A DNA stretch of 60,872 bases, taken from positions 903,306 to 964,177 of the forward strand of contig BFEA01000096.1 in NCBI GenBank assembly GCA_003427395.1, in the 5' to 3' direction. This DNA comes from Chara braunii (taxonomy: Eukaryota; Streptophyta; Charophyceae; Charales; Characeae). Positions 9,281-20,935 of this stretch are shown one piece after another. Below the pieces are notes generated by a model. It was not told where the DNA came from. It ran no database searches and saw nothing but the letters and a program-made list of their open reading frames with translations. How positions within the stretch are numbered: the stretch's first letter is position 1; every line of letters begins with the position of its first letter. The position numbers were made by a program, and so were the translations under genes.

Positions 9281-9660
9281 TAGGGTCATGTGCTATTTTT
9301 AGCACGGGACTGACTGTTCAGCTCCCAAAGTCGGGCCTGCACCTGTCCCGTTCTAAAATTAGCACTGTCCCACGCTATTTTTAGCGTGGGATTGACTGTT
9401 CGTCTACCGGGGACTGGGCCTGCGCCAGTCCCGTTCTAAAATTAGCACGGACTGACTGTTCCTCTATCGGGGACTGGGCCTGTGCCAGTCCTGTTCTAAA
9501 ATTAGCACAGCCCCACGCTATTTTTAGCGTGGGACTGAATGTTCGTCGGTCGGGACTGACTGTTCATATCCCGAGGTCGGGACTGCTGCTATTTTTAGCA
9601 CAGGCCCGGTCTAGAGTTTGACCACAACCCTGACCATGGGACTGCAGCACAGCCCCGATC
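9281..9660. repeat. Repeat block with two identical perfect hairpins
   Basis: A unit containing GGGACTGACTGTTC, GGGACTGGGCCTG and GTTCTAAAATTAGCAC is repeated three to four times. Two copies contain the same perfect hairpin, CCCACGCTA-TTTT-TAGCGTGGG, at 9369-9390 and 9512-9533. It lies just upstream of a TATA-box palindrome and looks like the enhancer part of an LTR U3 region or of a promoter. Confidence 0.65.
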
Positions 9661-9664
9661 ACTT

Positions 9665-9690
9665 GGCCTCTCCATTATAAAAGAGAGGCC
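9665..9690 (+). promoter_or_regulatory. TATA box inside a palindrome loop
   Basis: GGCCTCTC (9665-9672) pairs perfectly with GAGAGGCC (9683-9690). The 10-base loop holds TATAAAAG starting at 9676. This has the look of a pol II core promoter, probably transcribing to the right into the minisatellite region. Confidence 0.55.
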
Positions 9691-10440
9691 ACGTCACCCA
9701 AGCAAGACAAATCAGTTCGCGACAGATCAGCATGCGTGACACACGTGGCACGGATCAGACAGTGTGAGAGAGCCCTCACTTGCGGGAACGCTGCAGCATT
9801 GGCAGAACGGCAAGGAGCGGAAGGCACGAGCAAAAGAGCAGCGATGTGCCAGCAGGAGCGTAAGAGGAGCTCGGAGCAGTAGGCAAGGGAGTCAAGAAGG
9901 AGGCAAGCAAGGGAAGAGGTAAGGAAAGGGAGGGGCAAGACTTGCTGGGAAAGGGGTCTGGAGTTCACCTAGTCGCCTGTCCCATACAACCGTTCTCCTT
10001 TCTGCCCCTCACTTTCCCTTTCTCTTCCCTTCTCTTCTCCTCTCTTCTTTCCTCTTCTCCCCTCTTCTTTTCTCTCTCTCGCCCTCTCTCCTTTCCAACT
10101 GCCTCCATGGGTTGCGTGCACGCCGTATCTGATCAGCGCGCACCGTGCCTATGGGCTATATTTGAGCTGTGCGCCAGCGCGCACTGTGCCTGAGGGCTGT
10201 TGACGTTGGGTGCCCACGTGCAGGGCTGCTGACACCGTGCGCCCTTGCTCACCGTACCTAAGGGCCGACGGAGTTGTGCACCCACTTAAAGCTATTGATA
10301 CCATGCGCTCACCTGCCCTGAGCACGAAGACTGTCGATACCAAGTGCCGGCGCATGCAGCGTACCTTGTCTCTGAAACATAATGTTATACTTGGCTGTGT
10401 CTGGGTCAAACCTGTCAGTGTATCACATTGAACTATGAAA
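9691..10440. other. Probable transcribed leader, no gene seen
   Basis: Downstream of the TATA-like site. It contains a CT-rich run (about 9985-10095) and short GCGCAC/GTGCGC pieces that foreshadow the tandem arrays to the right. Open frames lack any family signature. Confidence 0.35.
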
Positions 10441-10580
10441 CATGATTGGTTGTGCTAGAGCCTAAAGATTGGCTGTGCCAGTAGGCACTTGAACAGAGCT
10501 TAATGATTGGCTGTGCCAATAGGCACTTGAACAGAGTATAATGATTAGCTCTGAGGCACTCAATCCGAGTCTTTTGATTC
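10441..10580. repeat. Minisatellite, ~37-bp unit
   Basis: ATGATTGGCTGTGCCARTAGGC-type units occur two to three times, each followed by ACTTGAACAGAG. Confidence 0.6.
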
Positions 10581-10819
10581 GCTGTACCAAGAGGTGATTT
10601 AACCAAGGATGACATTTCGCTCAAGGTGTGCATAATGATGCAACTGTGCGCACTTGAATTTTAGTGCGACGCTGCGCACCCAATCAGCAAACCAAAGTTT
10701 TGTCGATCTTGGAAAGTGCAATATTGCGCACTCAACTCGTAACCCCTGTTGTGACAATCCTGAGTAACTGCAACTGTGCGCACTCAGAATTAAGTGCGAT
10801 ATTGCGCGAACCACCCTGA

Positions 10820-11150
10820 GTATCAGACCGGTTTTGGGACTGCCAGCGCAGTATCAGATCGATTTTGAGACTGCCAGCGCAGTCACACTGAGTACCAAGT
10901 CGATTTTGAGACTGCTAGCGCAATCACACCAAGTACCAAGCCGATTTTGAGACTGTTAGCGCAGTCACACTGAGTAACAAGTCGATTTTGAGACTGCTAG
11001 CGCAGTCACACCAAGTACCAAGTCGATTTTGAGACTGCCAACGCAGTCACGCTGGGTAACAAGTCGATTTTACCAAGCCAATTTTGAGACTGCCAGCACA
11101 GTCACACTAAGTACCAAGCCGATTCTGAGACCACCTGTGCAGTCATACCA
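10820..11150. repeat. Minisatellite, 41-bp unit
   Basis: Units contain GATTTTGAGACTGC.AGCGC and AGTCACAC.RAGTA. The GATTTT landmarks fall at 10861, 10902, 10943 and 10984, exactly 41 apart. About eight copies, degenerating to the right. Confidence 0.85.
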
Positions 11151-11214
11151 AATATCAAGCCGATTCAGAGATTTTGTTTGCGCAGTCACACCAGGCTAAT
11201 TGCGCAGTCACATT

Positions 11215-11510
11215 GAGCATTTCGCTGTGCGCAGCGTGCGCACTACATTTGAGGGCTATATCAGAGCATTTCGCAGTTCGTATCTGTGTGCAGAGAGCGC
11301 GCCGAACTTGAGGACCATACTTGAGTGTTTTGTATCTGTGCGCAGAGAGCGCGCTGTACTTGAGGGCCATATTTGAGTGTTCTGCAACAGTGCGCAGAGA
11401 GCGCTCCGAGCTTGAGGACCATACTTGAGTGTTTCGCAACTGTGCGCAGAGAGCGCGTCGTACTTGAGGACCATATTCTGAGTATTTCCGCAACTGTGCA
11501 GAGAACGCAC
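11215..11510. repeat. Minisatellite, 52-bp unit
   Basis: CAGAGAGCGC landmarks lie at 11291, 11343, 11395, 11447 and about 11499, exactly 52 apart. Units share CTTGAGGRCCATA.TTGAGTGTT. Confidence 0.85.
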
Positions 11511-11735
11511 CATGCTATTTCTGAGCATTGTGCTATTTGCAAGGGTCATTTCTGAGCATTGTGCTATTCGCAAGGGCCATTTTTTAGCATTGTGCTATTC
11601 GCAAGGGCCATTTCTGAGCATTGTGCTATTCGCAAGGGCCATTTCTGAGCATTGTGCTATTCGCAAGGGCCATTTCAGAACATTGTGCTATTCGCAAGGG
11701 CCATTCGCAAGGGCCATTTCATAACATTTCACCTA
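11511..11735. repeat. Minisatellite, 31-bp unit
   Basis: CTGAGCATTGTGCTATTCGC units at 11521, 11552, 11583, 11614, 11645 and 11676, period 31, with a shorter extra piece at the end. Confidence 0.9.
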
Positions 11736-12042
11736 TTCGCAACTGTGCGCTGTTGCGCATCATGACTGAGAAACATTTCTGCTATTCGCAACTGTGCACT
11801 GTTGCGCACCGTGACTGAGGGTCATGCATGGCCGATTTCGAACCGGAAGCGCCGGTGTCCATATCAACTGAGTACATAGTAAATAGCTGATTTTGAGTCT
11901 GCGCACGCTCTGTTGACCAACTCTCATTTAATGACAATAGCGGTCTGGCCCTAAGAGAAGGCCAAGTAATTTCCTGTTTGACTGATCATCGAAGTTGCAA
12001 GCAGAAGCATATTCAGTTATCATTTGACCAACAAATTGAGCG

Positions 12043-12680
12043 CCCAGACCAGATATTATTTTTAAGTGCGCGCTCGTGCGTGCCCAGACCAGATATTATT
12101 TTAAGTGTGCGCCCGCGCGTGCCCAGACCAGATATTACTTTTAAGTGCGCGCCCGCATGCACCCAGACCAGATATTATTTTTGAGTGCGCGCCCGCGCGC
12201 GCCCGGACCAGATATTATATTTTGAGTGCGCGCCTATGCGCGCCCAAGCTAGGTATTGCAGATAGAGTGCGCGCCCATGCGCGTCCAAGCTTGGTATTGC
12301 AGTTAGAGTGTACGCCCATGCGCGCCCAAGCTTGGTATTGCAGTTAGAGTGCGCGCCCATGCACGTCCAAGCTTGGTATTGCACTTAGAGTGCGCGCCCA
12401 TGTGCGCCCAAGCTTGGTATTGCAGTTAGGGTGCGCGCCGATGCGCACCCAAGCTTGGTATTGCGGTTAGGGTGCGCGCCCATGCGCGCCCAGGCTTGGC
12501 ATTGCAGTTAGAGTGCGCGCCCAAGCTTGGCATTGCCATATGAGAGTGCGCCCATGTGTGCCCAGGCTGAATTTCGTTATTTGAGTGCGCGCCCATGTGC
12601 ACTTGCGCTGGATATGTGTGCGTCCAGGCTGGATATTGTCGTTTGAGTGCGAGCCCTTGTGCGCCCGAGCATAGGATTGC
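12043..12680. repeat. Minisatellite, ~40-bp GC-rich unit
   Basis: About 15 units of 39-41 bp. The left ones read CCCAGACCAGATATTATTTT plus AGTGCGCGCCC. The right ones replace the first part with CCAAGCTTGGTATTGCAGTT, which contains the palindrome CCAAGCTTGG. The array therefore switches variant in mid-course. Confidence 0.85.
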
Positions 12681-12874
12681 TAGCTGGGATGATTTGCCAT
12701 CACGCTCCCGGTGATTTATTTCCTTGCTGATCAGCAACGCCTCATGCAAGTATTTTCCCTCGCACGGGGAGCATTGGCAGTTCAGTCCCTGCACAGATGA
12801 CCTGGCTCAGTCTAGCCTCAGTACATTCAGCATCTATGACTGGTCCCTGTGCATGAGATGTTTTACTGATCAGT

Positions 12875-13235
12875 TGCTGTTCAGCCGGGCCCTTCAGTCA
12901 GGCCTACTTGAGATTATTGTTGTTCAGCCGGGCCCCATCAGGCGGGCCCACTTCTCGAGATTGTTGCAGTTTTCAGCCAGGCCCCTTCAGGCGGGCCCTT
13001 TCTTCTGAGATAGCTGCTGTTCAGTCGGGCCTCTTTCTTCTGAGATAGCTGCTGTTCAGGCGGGCCCTTTCTTCTGAGATAGTTGCTGTTCAGCCGGGCC
13101 CCTTCAGGCGGGCCCCTTTCTTCTGAGATAGCTGCTGTTCAGCCGGGCCCATTCAGGCGGGCTTTATATTGAGTTGCTGTTCAGTCGGGCCCATTCAGGC
13201 GGGCCCTATATCGAGTTGCATTCCGACAGGCCTCC
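12875..13235. repeat. Minisatellite, 34-49-bp unit
   Basis: TTCAGCCGGGCC.CTTCAGGCGGGCC and TTCTTCTGAGATAGCTGCTG modules alternate about eight times with variable spacing. Confidence 0.8.
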
Positions 13236-13250
13236 ACATTGAGTTGCTGA

Positions 13251-14367
13251 TTGCTATCTGGCCAGGTCTTGGAAGGAGTATTTGCATTAGTGAGAGTGCA
13301 CCTTCTATCCAAGCTGGCCCGTCGTTGTGAGACTGCCCCTACGTGGGGTAGATTGATTGAGAGGTTCTGCTACATACATGTGCGACATCAGAGTTTCACT
13401 ATCAGGGCTAATGAGTCCTCGACCTCGAGACACACGCTCGTGATCACCTACTCGGTGAAGGGGGCAGAGACGGGAGTGAAGGGCACCACATACGATAGGA
13501 TTGCGGATTACATATTTCGCAGGGAGAGCTATTGGAGGGACAACTGGCTACATGTGGTGTTCCCTCGCGTACCTTCAACACCTAGGGGCGTGCTCTTTGA
13601 TTTTGACGGATGCAACCCCAAGCCCCTTAGCGAGTCTCGCAGCAAAGACAAGAGGCCGAAGGACGACCGGATTAGGAGAGAGATAACCAGATCCGGAGTC
13701 CCAATCACTACATGTGTCCCAAAATCAGAGACAGATGAGTCGCACTTGGAGCCCTGCTCTGTGAGTGACATTGGTCTTGGGGACTATTTCGACTGGGACA
13801 CTCACAGAGACTGAGTTTGTGGACAACGACAAGAGCGCTGGAGACCGGTGAGCAGAGACGACGGAGAGCGACATTGAGGAGGATTGCATATCTTCTTGCA
13901 CGGTATCTACTTGAGGGTGATTGACTCCTACATGCCAAACGACCCTAGGTCCGAGACAGTTATCGGTCCCCCAAGAGGGAAGGGTCCGGTCCCATATCTC
14001 GGAGATGGCTACAGTCATTTGGTTGGGACGGACTTTGCTATGCAGGCTTTTCGGAAGCCTCTTTACGGAGATCGTTTCCGCGAGGTATCCTACATCTACT
14101 CTGGCGGGAGAGGACAAATTGAGATATTGATTGGAGCTACAAGAGATATCACTCTTGCGGAGGAGCTTTATCTCAGGAGCGTCGCAGACGAGGAGATGGC
14201 GAGATGCATGGCCTATCTGCAAGATTGATCCAACAGCGCCTCTCGATATCAGCTATGTGGTTCCAGAGTCTATAGCCACACGGGTTCTCAATGACGAGGT
14301 TCCAGATATGGAGTCCCAGACAACAGTACTTACTCACGAGGGGGTACCACTTGTCATCATTGATTGA
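13251..14367 (+). pseudogene. Decayed ORF, weak SET-domain resemblance
   Basis: Three open pieces in order look like one former protein of about 370 residues: 13251-13814, 13884-14228 (same frame, separated by stops) and 14131-14367 (shifted by one base at about 14215). The first piece contains DYIFRRESYWRDNWLHVVF and ends in an acidic region. The second contains YLGDGYSHLVGTDFAMQAF and GATRDITLAEELYLRS. The last motif recalls the closing RDI..GEEL element of SET methyltransferases, but the NHSC motif is not visible, so this is weak. The last piece ends VLTHEGVPLVIID and a stop. It could be an accessory gene of the element whose promoter lies at 9.67 kb. Confidence 0.35.
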
Positions 14368-14892
14368 GGTTCTCTCTTTTCAGTCACTATGATGTATTAC
14401 GACATTATTATTTATTAGTGACTGCAACCCTCCGATAGCTGCTCCCAGCATACACTGTGTACTACTCTTCAGTCTTGTATCTCTGGTCATGCTCTTGCAG
14501 AGTCTGGCTTCTGGTCTTCTCATTTTGTCAATGTCAGTTGCTCTATGATATATGTATGTTATTTTCCTCCTTATTTTACACAGGCTACACTCAAGGCAGC
14601 TTGAAGGACTCCTGGATGATAGGGACTCTGGTGACCTTAATCTAACCTTTAAACGGGGTCAGGTGCAGGCGATAAACCCGAACGCCTCACTCTAAGCCGT
14701 GTTGCCGCTGGCAGGAGGGATAACCCTGACTACTCGGCTGTATGACAAAGTGTGACTGCCTCTGAATACACCTCTATTTTTATATCTATCAAAATCATGC
14801 GTGATAACCTTCCAGTCCTCCAACCCACTAAGCTCAGTCCGGGGAAGGATATCTAACCGAACCCTTGAAGCAGTGGGGGCGCGACACCGTTA
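14368..14892. other. No gene seen
   Basis: T-rich sequence after the decayed ORF, then about 60 unassigned bases before family-1 sequence starts at about 14893. Confidence 0.4.
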
Positions 14893-15077
14893 GCAAAAGG
14901 CAACCGTCGGTAGGCGTCGCAACTGCCCTTACCTCTAGGCCATGTGGAGAAGAGTGCACGCACCAGAGAGGAACTCCCAAACCACATGAACCTACGACAT
15001 AGGTTGTTGGCCTGTACCTAAATAGTTGTCTAGAGACTGCTTGTGTCAGAGTCTCTCTAGGTACTTCCCTTACAGGC

Positions 15078-15719
15078 GTGGCAGAAAAGTTGAAGGAGAA
15101 GATGCCTACCTGGGCCAAAATGAAAAAGGATGCGAAAGGACAACTAGTCTTAGTAGATGTAGCAATCTTTAGAGGTAGAGTAGGGGCCCTTATAGAGAGT
15201 GGGGCCACCCGCAACTATATCAGTAGGAAAGCGCTGCAGAAGTTGAAGTTAAATCTTAAGGTCCAAAAGTTAGTAGACCCTATAGTCACCATCCTCGCAG
15301 ACAATCACACTATGCTAGTCGAGGATTACGTTGAGGGATTCCAGGCGTACTTTCGCCTAGAGAAAGATGGGAAGGTGGAGAAGGTTCTCCATTCCCTGAC
15401 TCTCCTCGTAGAGGATAACCTTCCTTTCGATGTGGTCCCAGGAATGGACTGGGGAGAGGCAGTCGGGGCCACACTCCATTTGAGAGAGCACGAGTGTAGG
15501 CTCCCTAGTCCCGCAGGGGAGGTTAAGACTTCTCGCCTGTTTCATGCGTTAGGAGTAGACAACTCTCCGACAAATTGCTGTCTCAGTGCTCCCGCATTCG
15601 CACGTTTAGTAAAGAAGGAGCAATTAGAAGAGCAGGTTTTTATAGCCTATGTAAGGCCGATCACTAAGCCTAAAGAAGATCGACCCATAGACCCTGCTAT
15701 TGCCAAGCTGTTGGAGTAG
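15078..15719 (+). pseudogene. Element A aspartic protease region of pol
   Basis: The frame opens MAEKLKEKMPTWAKMKKDAK and includes the protease active site as LIESGATRNYIS. In element B the same site reads DSG, so the catalytic aspartate at 15195-15197 has become glutamate. The frame ends at a TAG (15717-15719) where B has GAG, a single-base nonsense change. The protease would have cut the Gag-Pol polyprotein; this copy cannot. Confidence 0.75.
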
Positions 15720-15840
15720 TATACAGACTTAGTTAAACCACCGACAGGTGTAGTGTCGCGGCCGATCCAACATCGCATAGAGATAGAGCCTGGCAGCAGG
15801 AACACCTGTTCTTTTTGTCCCCAAGAAGGAGGGAGAGCTC

Positions 15841-16521
15841 ATGATGTGCATAGACTATAGAGGTCTCAACGCCGTCACAGTACAGAATGCAGAACCGCTG
15901 CCCCGTATAGATGATCTGTTGGATCGGGTGCAAGACTGCAAGTATTTTTCGAAGATAGACTTAAAATCTGGTTATCATCAGATAGAAGTCCACCCTGATG
16001 ACCAATATAATACGACATTCCGGACGCAATATGGGCACTACGAGTTTATAGTTATGCCCTTTGGACTAACCAATGCGCCAAAAAATTTCCAGCGCTGTAT
16101 GAATGATTTGTTTAGGTCGTGGTTAGACACATTCGTGGTAGTGTATTTGGATGATATTCTTGTTTTTAGCAAGACCCTCCCGGAGCATGAGGGTCATCCG
16201 AGGTAGGTCTTGCAGAAGCTTAGAGAAGCTAATTTCAAGATCAGCGCAAAGAAGTGTTGACGGACCAAGATACAAGTTTTGTACTTGGGCCACGTCTTAG
16301 ACTGTGACGACATAAAACCTGAAGATAGCAAGATAGCAGCAATTAGTCATTGGCCAACGCCCCGCACGTTGACAAAGTTGCGGTCATTCTTAGGCCAAGC
16401 TAGCTATTATAGGAAGTTCGTCAGGAAGTTCTCCACCATCGCTACACCCCTTCGCAGGTTGTTAAAGAAAGAAGCGATCTGGAAGTGGGATAAATATTGT
16501 ACATTAGCCCGAAGAAATTGA
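15841..16521 (+). pseudogene. Element A reverse transcriptase
   Basis: RT core with [38 protein letters not shown] and the intact catalytic YLDD (about 16144-16155). The frame is broken by TAG at 16204-16206 and TGA at about 16258, and by a one-base deletion at about 16517 relative to element B that shifts the RNase H part into another frame. The start of the RT domain is missing because of the upstream deletion. Confidence 0.85.
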
Positions 16522-18433
16522 AGCGGGCTTTGATAGAGTATCCAGTCCTTAAGGTAGCCGATGCGTCCCTATCGTTCGTTGTGACCACTGGCGCGAGTCA
16601 GTATGGCATAGGTGTTGTCTTACAGCAAGACGATGGCAATGGATATAGCCCTATAGAGTTCATGTCTGTCAAAATGCCTTTAGAGAAGGTAGCGACATCC
16701 ACCTGTGAGAGGGAACTTTACGCTCTCAGGCAAGCATTAGAGCACGGGAAGCATTACTTACTTGGGAGGCACTTCAAAGTCTATTCAGACCACGAGGCAC
16801 TACAGTGGTTGAAGACACATGCCAAGATCACACCTAAGCTTACTAGGTGGGCCGCAGAGTTAGATCAATATAACTTTGAACTTAAGCCAGTCAAAGGGAA
16901 GTACAATGTAGTTGCGGATGCTCTAAGTAGAAGAGCTGATTACTTTGGAGCAATAGTTCACTATCTGGACACAGGGAGAGACCTGCAACAAAAATTTAGC
17001 GAAGCGTATGCGCAACATCCTATCTATAGTGACCTCCTCAGGAGAGTTAAGGAGGCTTCAGAGTCGGAACCAGACTACAGCACTACTAATGGATTAGTAT
17101 TCGAGAAGACTAATATAGTTGACCGTTTGTGTGTTCCTAACAGTGAGGAGATGCGTAGTTTGATCTTAGGGGAATGCCACGACACAGAGGGACACTTTGG
17201 TTGGCAAAAGACACTAGCCAACCTCATGCGCGCGTATATATGGTCGGGTATGAAGGCCGACTGCATAGAGTATGTATGCAATTGTAAAGTATGTAAGACA
17301 AATAAGACTACTACGAGAGCCCCTCTTGGTCTTCTCAGACCCTTGCCTATTCCTGACAGACTCGGAGATTCTGTGTCCATTGACTTTATGGATGTTGGGG
17401 TCAAGAGTAGGCATGGCAAGAGTCAAGTCATGGTTATACTGGATAGGTTTAGCAAGTATGCAGTTTTTATTCCTTTGCCTGTAGAAGCACGAACAGACTT
17501 AGTAGTTCTGAAGTTCTTTGACCATTGGGTCAGTGAACATGGTATACCGCTGTCAATAGTTAGTGACAGAGACACCAGGTTCACCAGTCAGAACTGACAG
17601 GAACAGATGAAAGTTTATGGTTCAAAGTTACTGATCTCATCTGGCCGTCATCCTGAGACTAACGGTCAGACTGAACAGATGAACAAGCTTTTGCAACAAG
17701 TTCTTAGAATGTACATTAGGCCCGATCAGATCAACTGGGACGAGATGCTTCAAAAGGTAGTTAGTGCATACAATAACAGGGTGCACTTAGCCACATGTCG
17801 CACTCCCAACGAACTGCACAAGTCCTTTAGACCTCACATACCATTTGAGGGACTTAATCGGGATCAGATTCAGAGGCTGCCGCCTGGTACACGAGAGTTT
17901 GCGATACAGCACGAGAAGGAGATATCTACTGTTGTAGATAACCTCAGGAAAGCCCAACACAAAATGAAAGAGCAAGCTAATAAGCATCATTGCCCCTCAC
18001 AGTTTCAAGTAGGCGACTTAGTCTGGGTCAAGTCAAAAGAGTTCGCTCCTGAGGATAACATCTTGCAGAAGTTACTGCCTGCGTATCGAGGACCGTGGCC
18101 AGTCTTAGAAGTAAAAGCGGAGAGGATGGACCGTCCTACACTATTGAGATTCCAACACACCTCCACACCTACCCAGTGTTCCATGCGTCAAAGCTATTGT
18201 CGTGTATCACTAGTCAACATTTTCCGTCACGGAGATCCATGATTCCTCCGGATATGGATGAAAAGTACGATATTGATGGCATAGTAGGTGAGGATGTCTT
18301 CAAGACAGGCGGTAGAGGTCGTCCGCCGAAACAGTACAAAGTTATTTCAAGAGCCAGAAGACGACCGCTGGCTCACGCGAACAAAACTTGTAGAGACCGC
18401 TCCCGATATAGTCCGAGCCTACGAGAGAGATAA
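16497..18433 (+). pseudogene. Element A RNase H and integrase
   Basis: RNase H (TTGASQYGIGVV, STCERELYALRQ, YSDHEALQWL) is followed by integrase. The integrase has an HHCC zinc site (ECHDTEGHFGW, CKVCKTNK) and core motifs SIDFMDVG and SIVSDRDTRFTSQN, then TGA at 17595-17597 in place of Trp, then SSGRHPETNGQTEQMNK in the same frame. RNase H reads TTGAS where B has TTDAS, a lost catalytic Asp. A frameshift near 18115 precedes a chromodomain-like tail (KYDIDGIVGEDVF). Confidence 0.8.
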
Positions 18434-18499
18434 GAAGGGTAAAGGTCCCGCCTTAGACTGAAGTATTCTTGGAGGACCTCAAATTTAGGCCGGCGGGAG

Positions 18500-19457
18500 T
18501 GAAACAGTTTTCACCTTTTTGCAGTCTCTGATGCGGGCCCTAGAGTTCAATTCCCAGACCTTACCTTACCCATGTACAAAATGGAGTTGACCCCCGAGTG
18601 TTTGAACCCGTGACTAGTGTTTTGGTAGTTGGTTGTCGTCTGTCGTAGGTCTGTGTAGTTGTAAGGGTTCGATCTATAGGTCTGTCGAGTAGGGGTCATA
18701 GCTGAGTAGAGGTCGTAGCTGTAGCCTTTCCGAAAGGTCAAGGCCGTAGCAGCTACAGTCCGAAAAGGTTAAGGTCGTAGCTGCTACAGTCCCGAAAGGC
18801 CAAGTCCACAAACTTCCGGAAGGTCCGAAAGTGGCCTTTCGAGAGTTTCTCACGCTTAGTTAGAGGCAAGTGGGCAAGTGGCGAGTCCAACTTCGCTTAG
18901 TCAGCGGTACCCAGTCCCAGTCTCACTTTGCACAGCCAGCAAGTACCATGAGGGACTGTGTGCACCATGGGCCCGGTGGAAAAGGGCAGACCAACGACTT
19001 ACAGAAGTAGAAATCAAGAGGCAGCGCCCAGCCATTCATTCATTCAGTGCGTAAGCCATGTGGAAGCGCTGCCACAACGCCTTGTGTGAGGTGGTATGCA
19101 GGTTGCCTGAAGTGGAAGTGGGCTGAACGGAGACAACGTAGCCATATTCAGTAGTAGTAGAGCGGTCGTAGCCGATGTAGGAGGAAGATAGGCTGAAGTG
19201 TGTGTGTGTAAGAGTGGGAAGCGTGTGGAGTATTCAGGGTGATCCGGAGTCGAGTATGCGCGAACGGTGGTGTTGGACACAGTGACGAGAGTTGGATGTG
19301 CAGGCGCCGAAGCGCCATAATTTGTTGAAGCAATTTTGCATCTGAATTGTGTTCTCGTTTTCCATATCTCTGAGCTTTGAGTGGGCGCGTTATGTCAGTG
19401 TGAATCGCCTTCTGTTTGCATGTTTGTGAAGTGGAAAAGAAAGTGAGTCTGATTGCA
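18500..19457 (+). repeat. Family-1 LTR shared by elements A and B
   Basis: About 958 bp, about 95 percent identical to 26606-27565. I place the start at TGAAAC after the purine-rich AGGCCGGCGGGAG, and the end at GATTGCA, one base before the primer site. The 3' boundary is firm. The 5' boundary is inferred, because identical internal sequence precedes both copies. Confidence 0.75.
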
Positions 19458-19458
19458 T

Positions 19459-19470
19459 TGGTATCGGAGC
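19459..19470 (+). promoter_or_regulatory. Primer-binding site, element B
   Basis: TGGTATCGGAGC lies one base after the LTR. It differs by one base from TGGTATCAGAGC, the complement of the plant initiator tRNA-Met 3' end that primes minus-strand synthesis in many LTR retrotransposons. Confidence 0.85.
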
Positions 19471-19630
19471 TGGTTCCCATTACCCCACACGCCATCGTTG
19501 TTGCCAGCGGGGAATGAGACTTGTGCCAGTTAGGCGCCATAGCCGAGGTGCACCGAAGGAGAAGGGTAGTCCGCCATAGCTGCGTTGCGGAGTGAGGTGC
19601 AGCGTACCTGCACAGAAGACAACGATGAAG

Positions 19631-19631
<1 letters not shown>

Positions 19632-19698
<67 letters not shown>

Positions 19699-19939
19699 NN
19701 NNNNNNNNNNNNNNNNNNNNNNNNNNNNNNNNNNNNNNNNNNNNNNNNNNNNNNNNNNNNNNNNNNNNNNNNNNNNNNNNNNNNNNNNNNNNNNNNNNNN
19801 NNNNNNNNNNNNNNNNNNNNNNNNNNNNNNNNNNNNNNNNNNNNNNNNNNNNNNNNNNNNNNNNNNNNNNNNNNNNNNNNNNNNNNNNNNNNNNNNNNNN
19901 NNNNNNNNNNNNNNNNNNNNNNNNNNNNNNNNNNNNNNN

Positions 19940-20003
<64 letters not shown>
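19632..20003. repeat. (GA)n tract with a 241-base assembly gap
   Basis: GA dinucleotides flank N at 19699-19939. The true repeat length is unknown. It lies in the leader of element B. Confidence 0.95.
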
Positions 20004-20006
<3 letters not shown>

Positions 20007-20935
20007 CGATGCAAGATTGTTGTGCGGACCAAGGGAGAAAGTGGCCATAGCCGTGGAACTCGGACACAGAGTTACCAAGAAAGAGGAAGGTGAAGTGAGG
20101 GAGAAGGGAGGAGAGACGAAGGAGAAGCAGTCATAGCTAGGGAGAAGGAAGGAGGGACGACGAAAGTGAAGGAAGCCACAACCGGGGTGAAGCGTGGAAA
20201 GAGGAGAAAGGAGGAAGGAAGAAGAAGGAGGATAAAAAAGGTTGGTGAGGAAGAAAGGGGTTAGCAGCCATAGCCGAATCGAGGGTTGACCAGGACTTTG
20301 ACCGGGGAGTTGATCGGAGTTGTTGACCACAAAATTGACCAAGCTGGAGTAGGTATATTCTCGCCAAGCCTTCAGCCTATCCCCTCGCCCTATGGATGTC
20401 CACTCACCCCATGGTACTTGTTGTGTCAATCTGTCTCTTCTTTCTGCATTGAGTCTATTCTGTCCAGGTGTTAGCCTCTATGTATGAGGTCATAGAGCTT
20501 TGTTGATTAAACCCACACGGGCTGAGTAGGGCTAAAGGTCGTGTCTGACGACTGATTGACCTGGAGGACACGAACCCTCCCAAAAACTGGTACAGACCGG
20601 CGGGCCACTCAGTGTGGCACGGTAGGCCCAAAATTCGAGTTGTGGGCTGCACAACGAGCTGTCTAAGTCTTGAGAGGACTTGCTGATCTCATCGTCCTGT
20701 TTGCGACGTTAAAGAATTCCCGAGGAGTTATGGGGGATCTCCTTAAATTCCTCCTGATCAGCAGTAAGTCATGTAGTGACAGCCTTAGTTTTAGGTCTAG
20801 GCTAGAGACCATAGTTGACAGGATCTTACCAAGATTTTGTGGTCCTCAGTTGAGTCAGTCCTAAGTTAAGTCAGTCAGGGGTGAGAGTCTAAGTGGTGAG
20901 GAGTAAAACTGATTCTTGGTTGTACACCTTTCACC
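20004..20935 (+). other. Element B leader, no gene seen
   Basis: Purine-rich GAAGGAGG sequence to about 20250, then ordinary sequence up to the gag start. Family-specific untranslated leader. Confidence 0.5.

Larger units (their letters stand above)
14893..18499 (+). mobile_element. Element A: 5'-truncated Ty3/gypsy (family 1)
   Basis: From about 14893 to 18499 the sequence matches the internal region of element B (22887-26605) at roughly 95 percent by eye. It lacks the 5' LTR, primer site and gag. Its 3' LTR is the same LTR that serves as the 5' LTR of B. It has lost about 125 bp between protease and RT (near 15800) and carries several stops and frameshifts. Confidence 0.85.

Noticed and set aside
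11511-11735. Regular 31-bp repeats as a CRISPR array
   Set aside because: Units are contiguous with no unique spacers, and the context is eukaryotic.
19148-20429. Long open frames across the (GA)n tract and N run
   Set aside because: They are open only because GA/CT dinucleotides and N have no stop codons.
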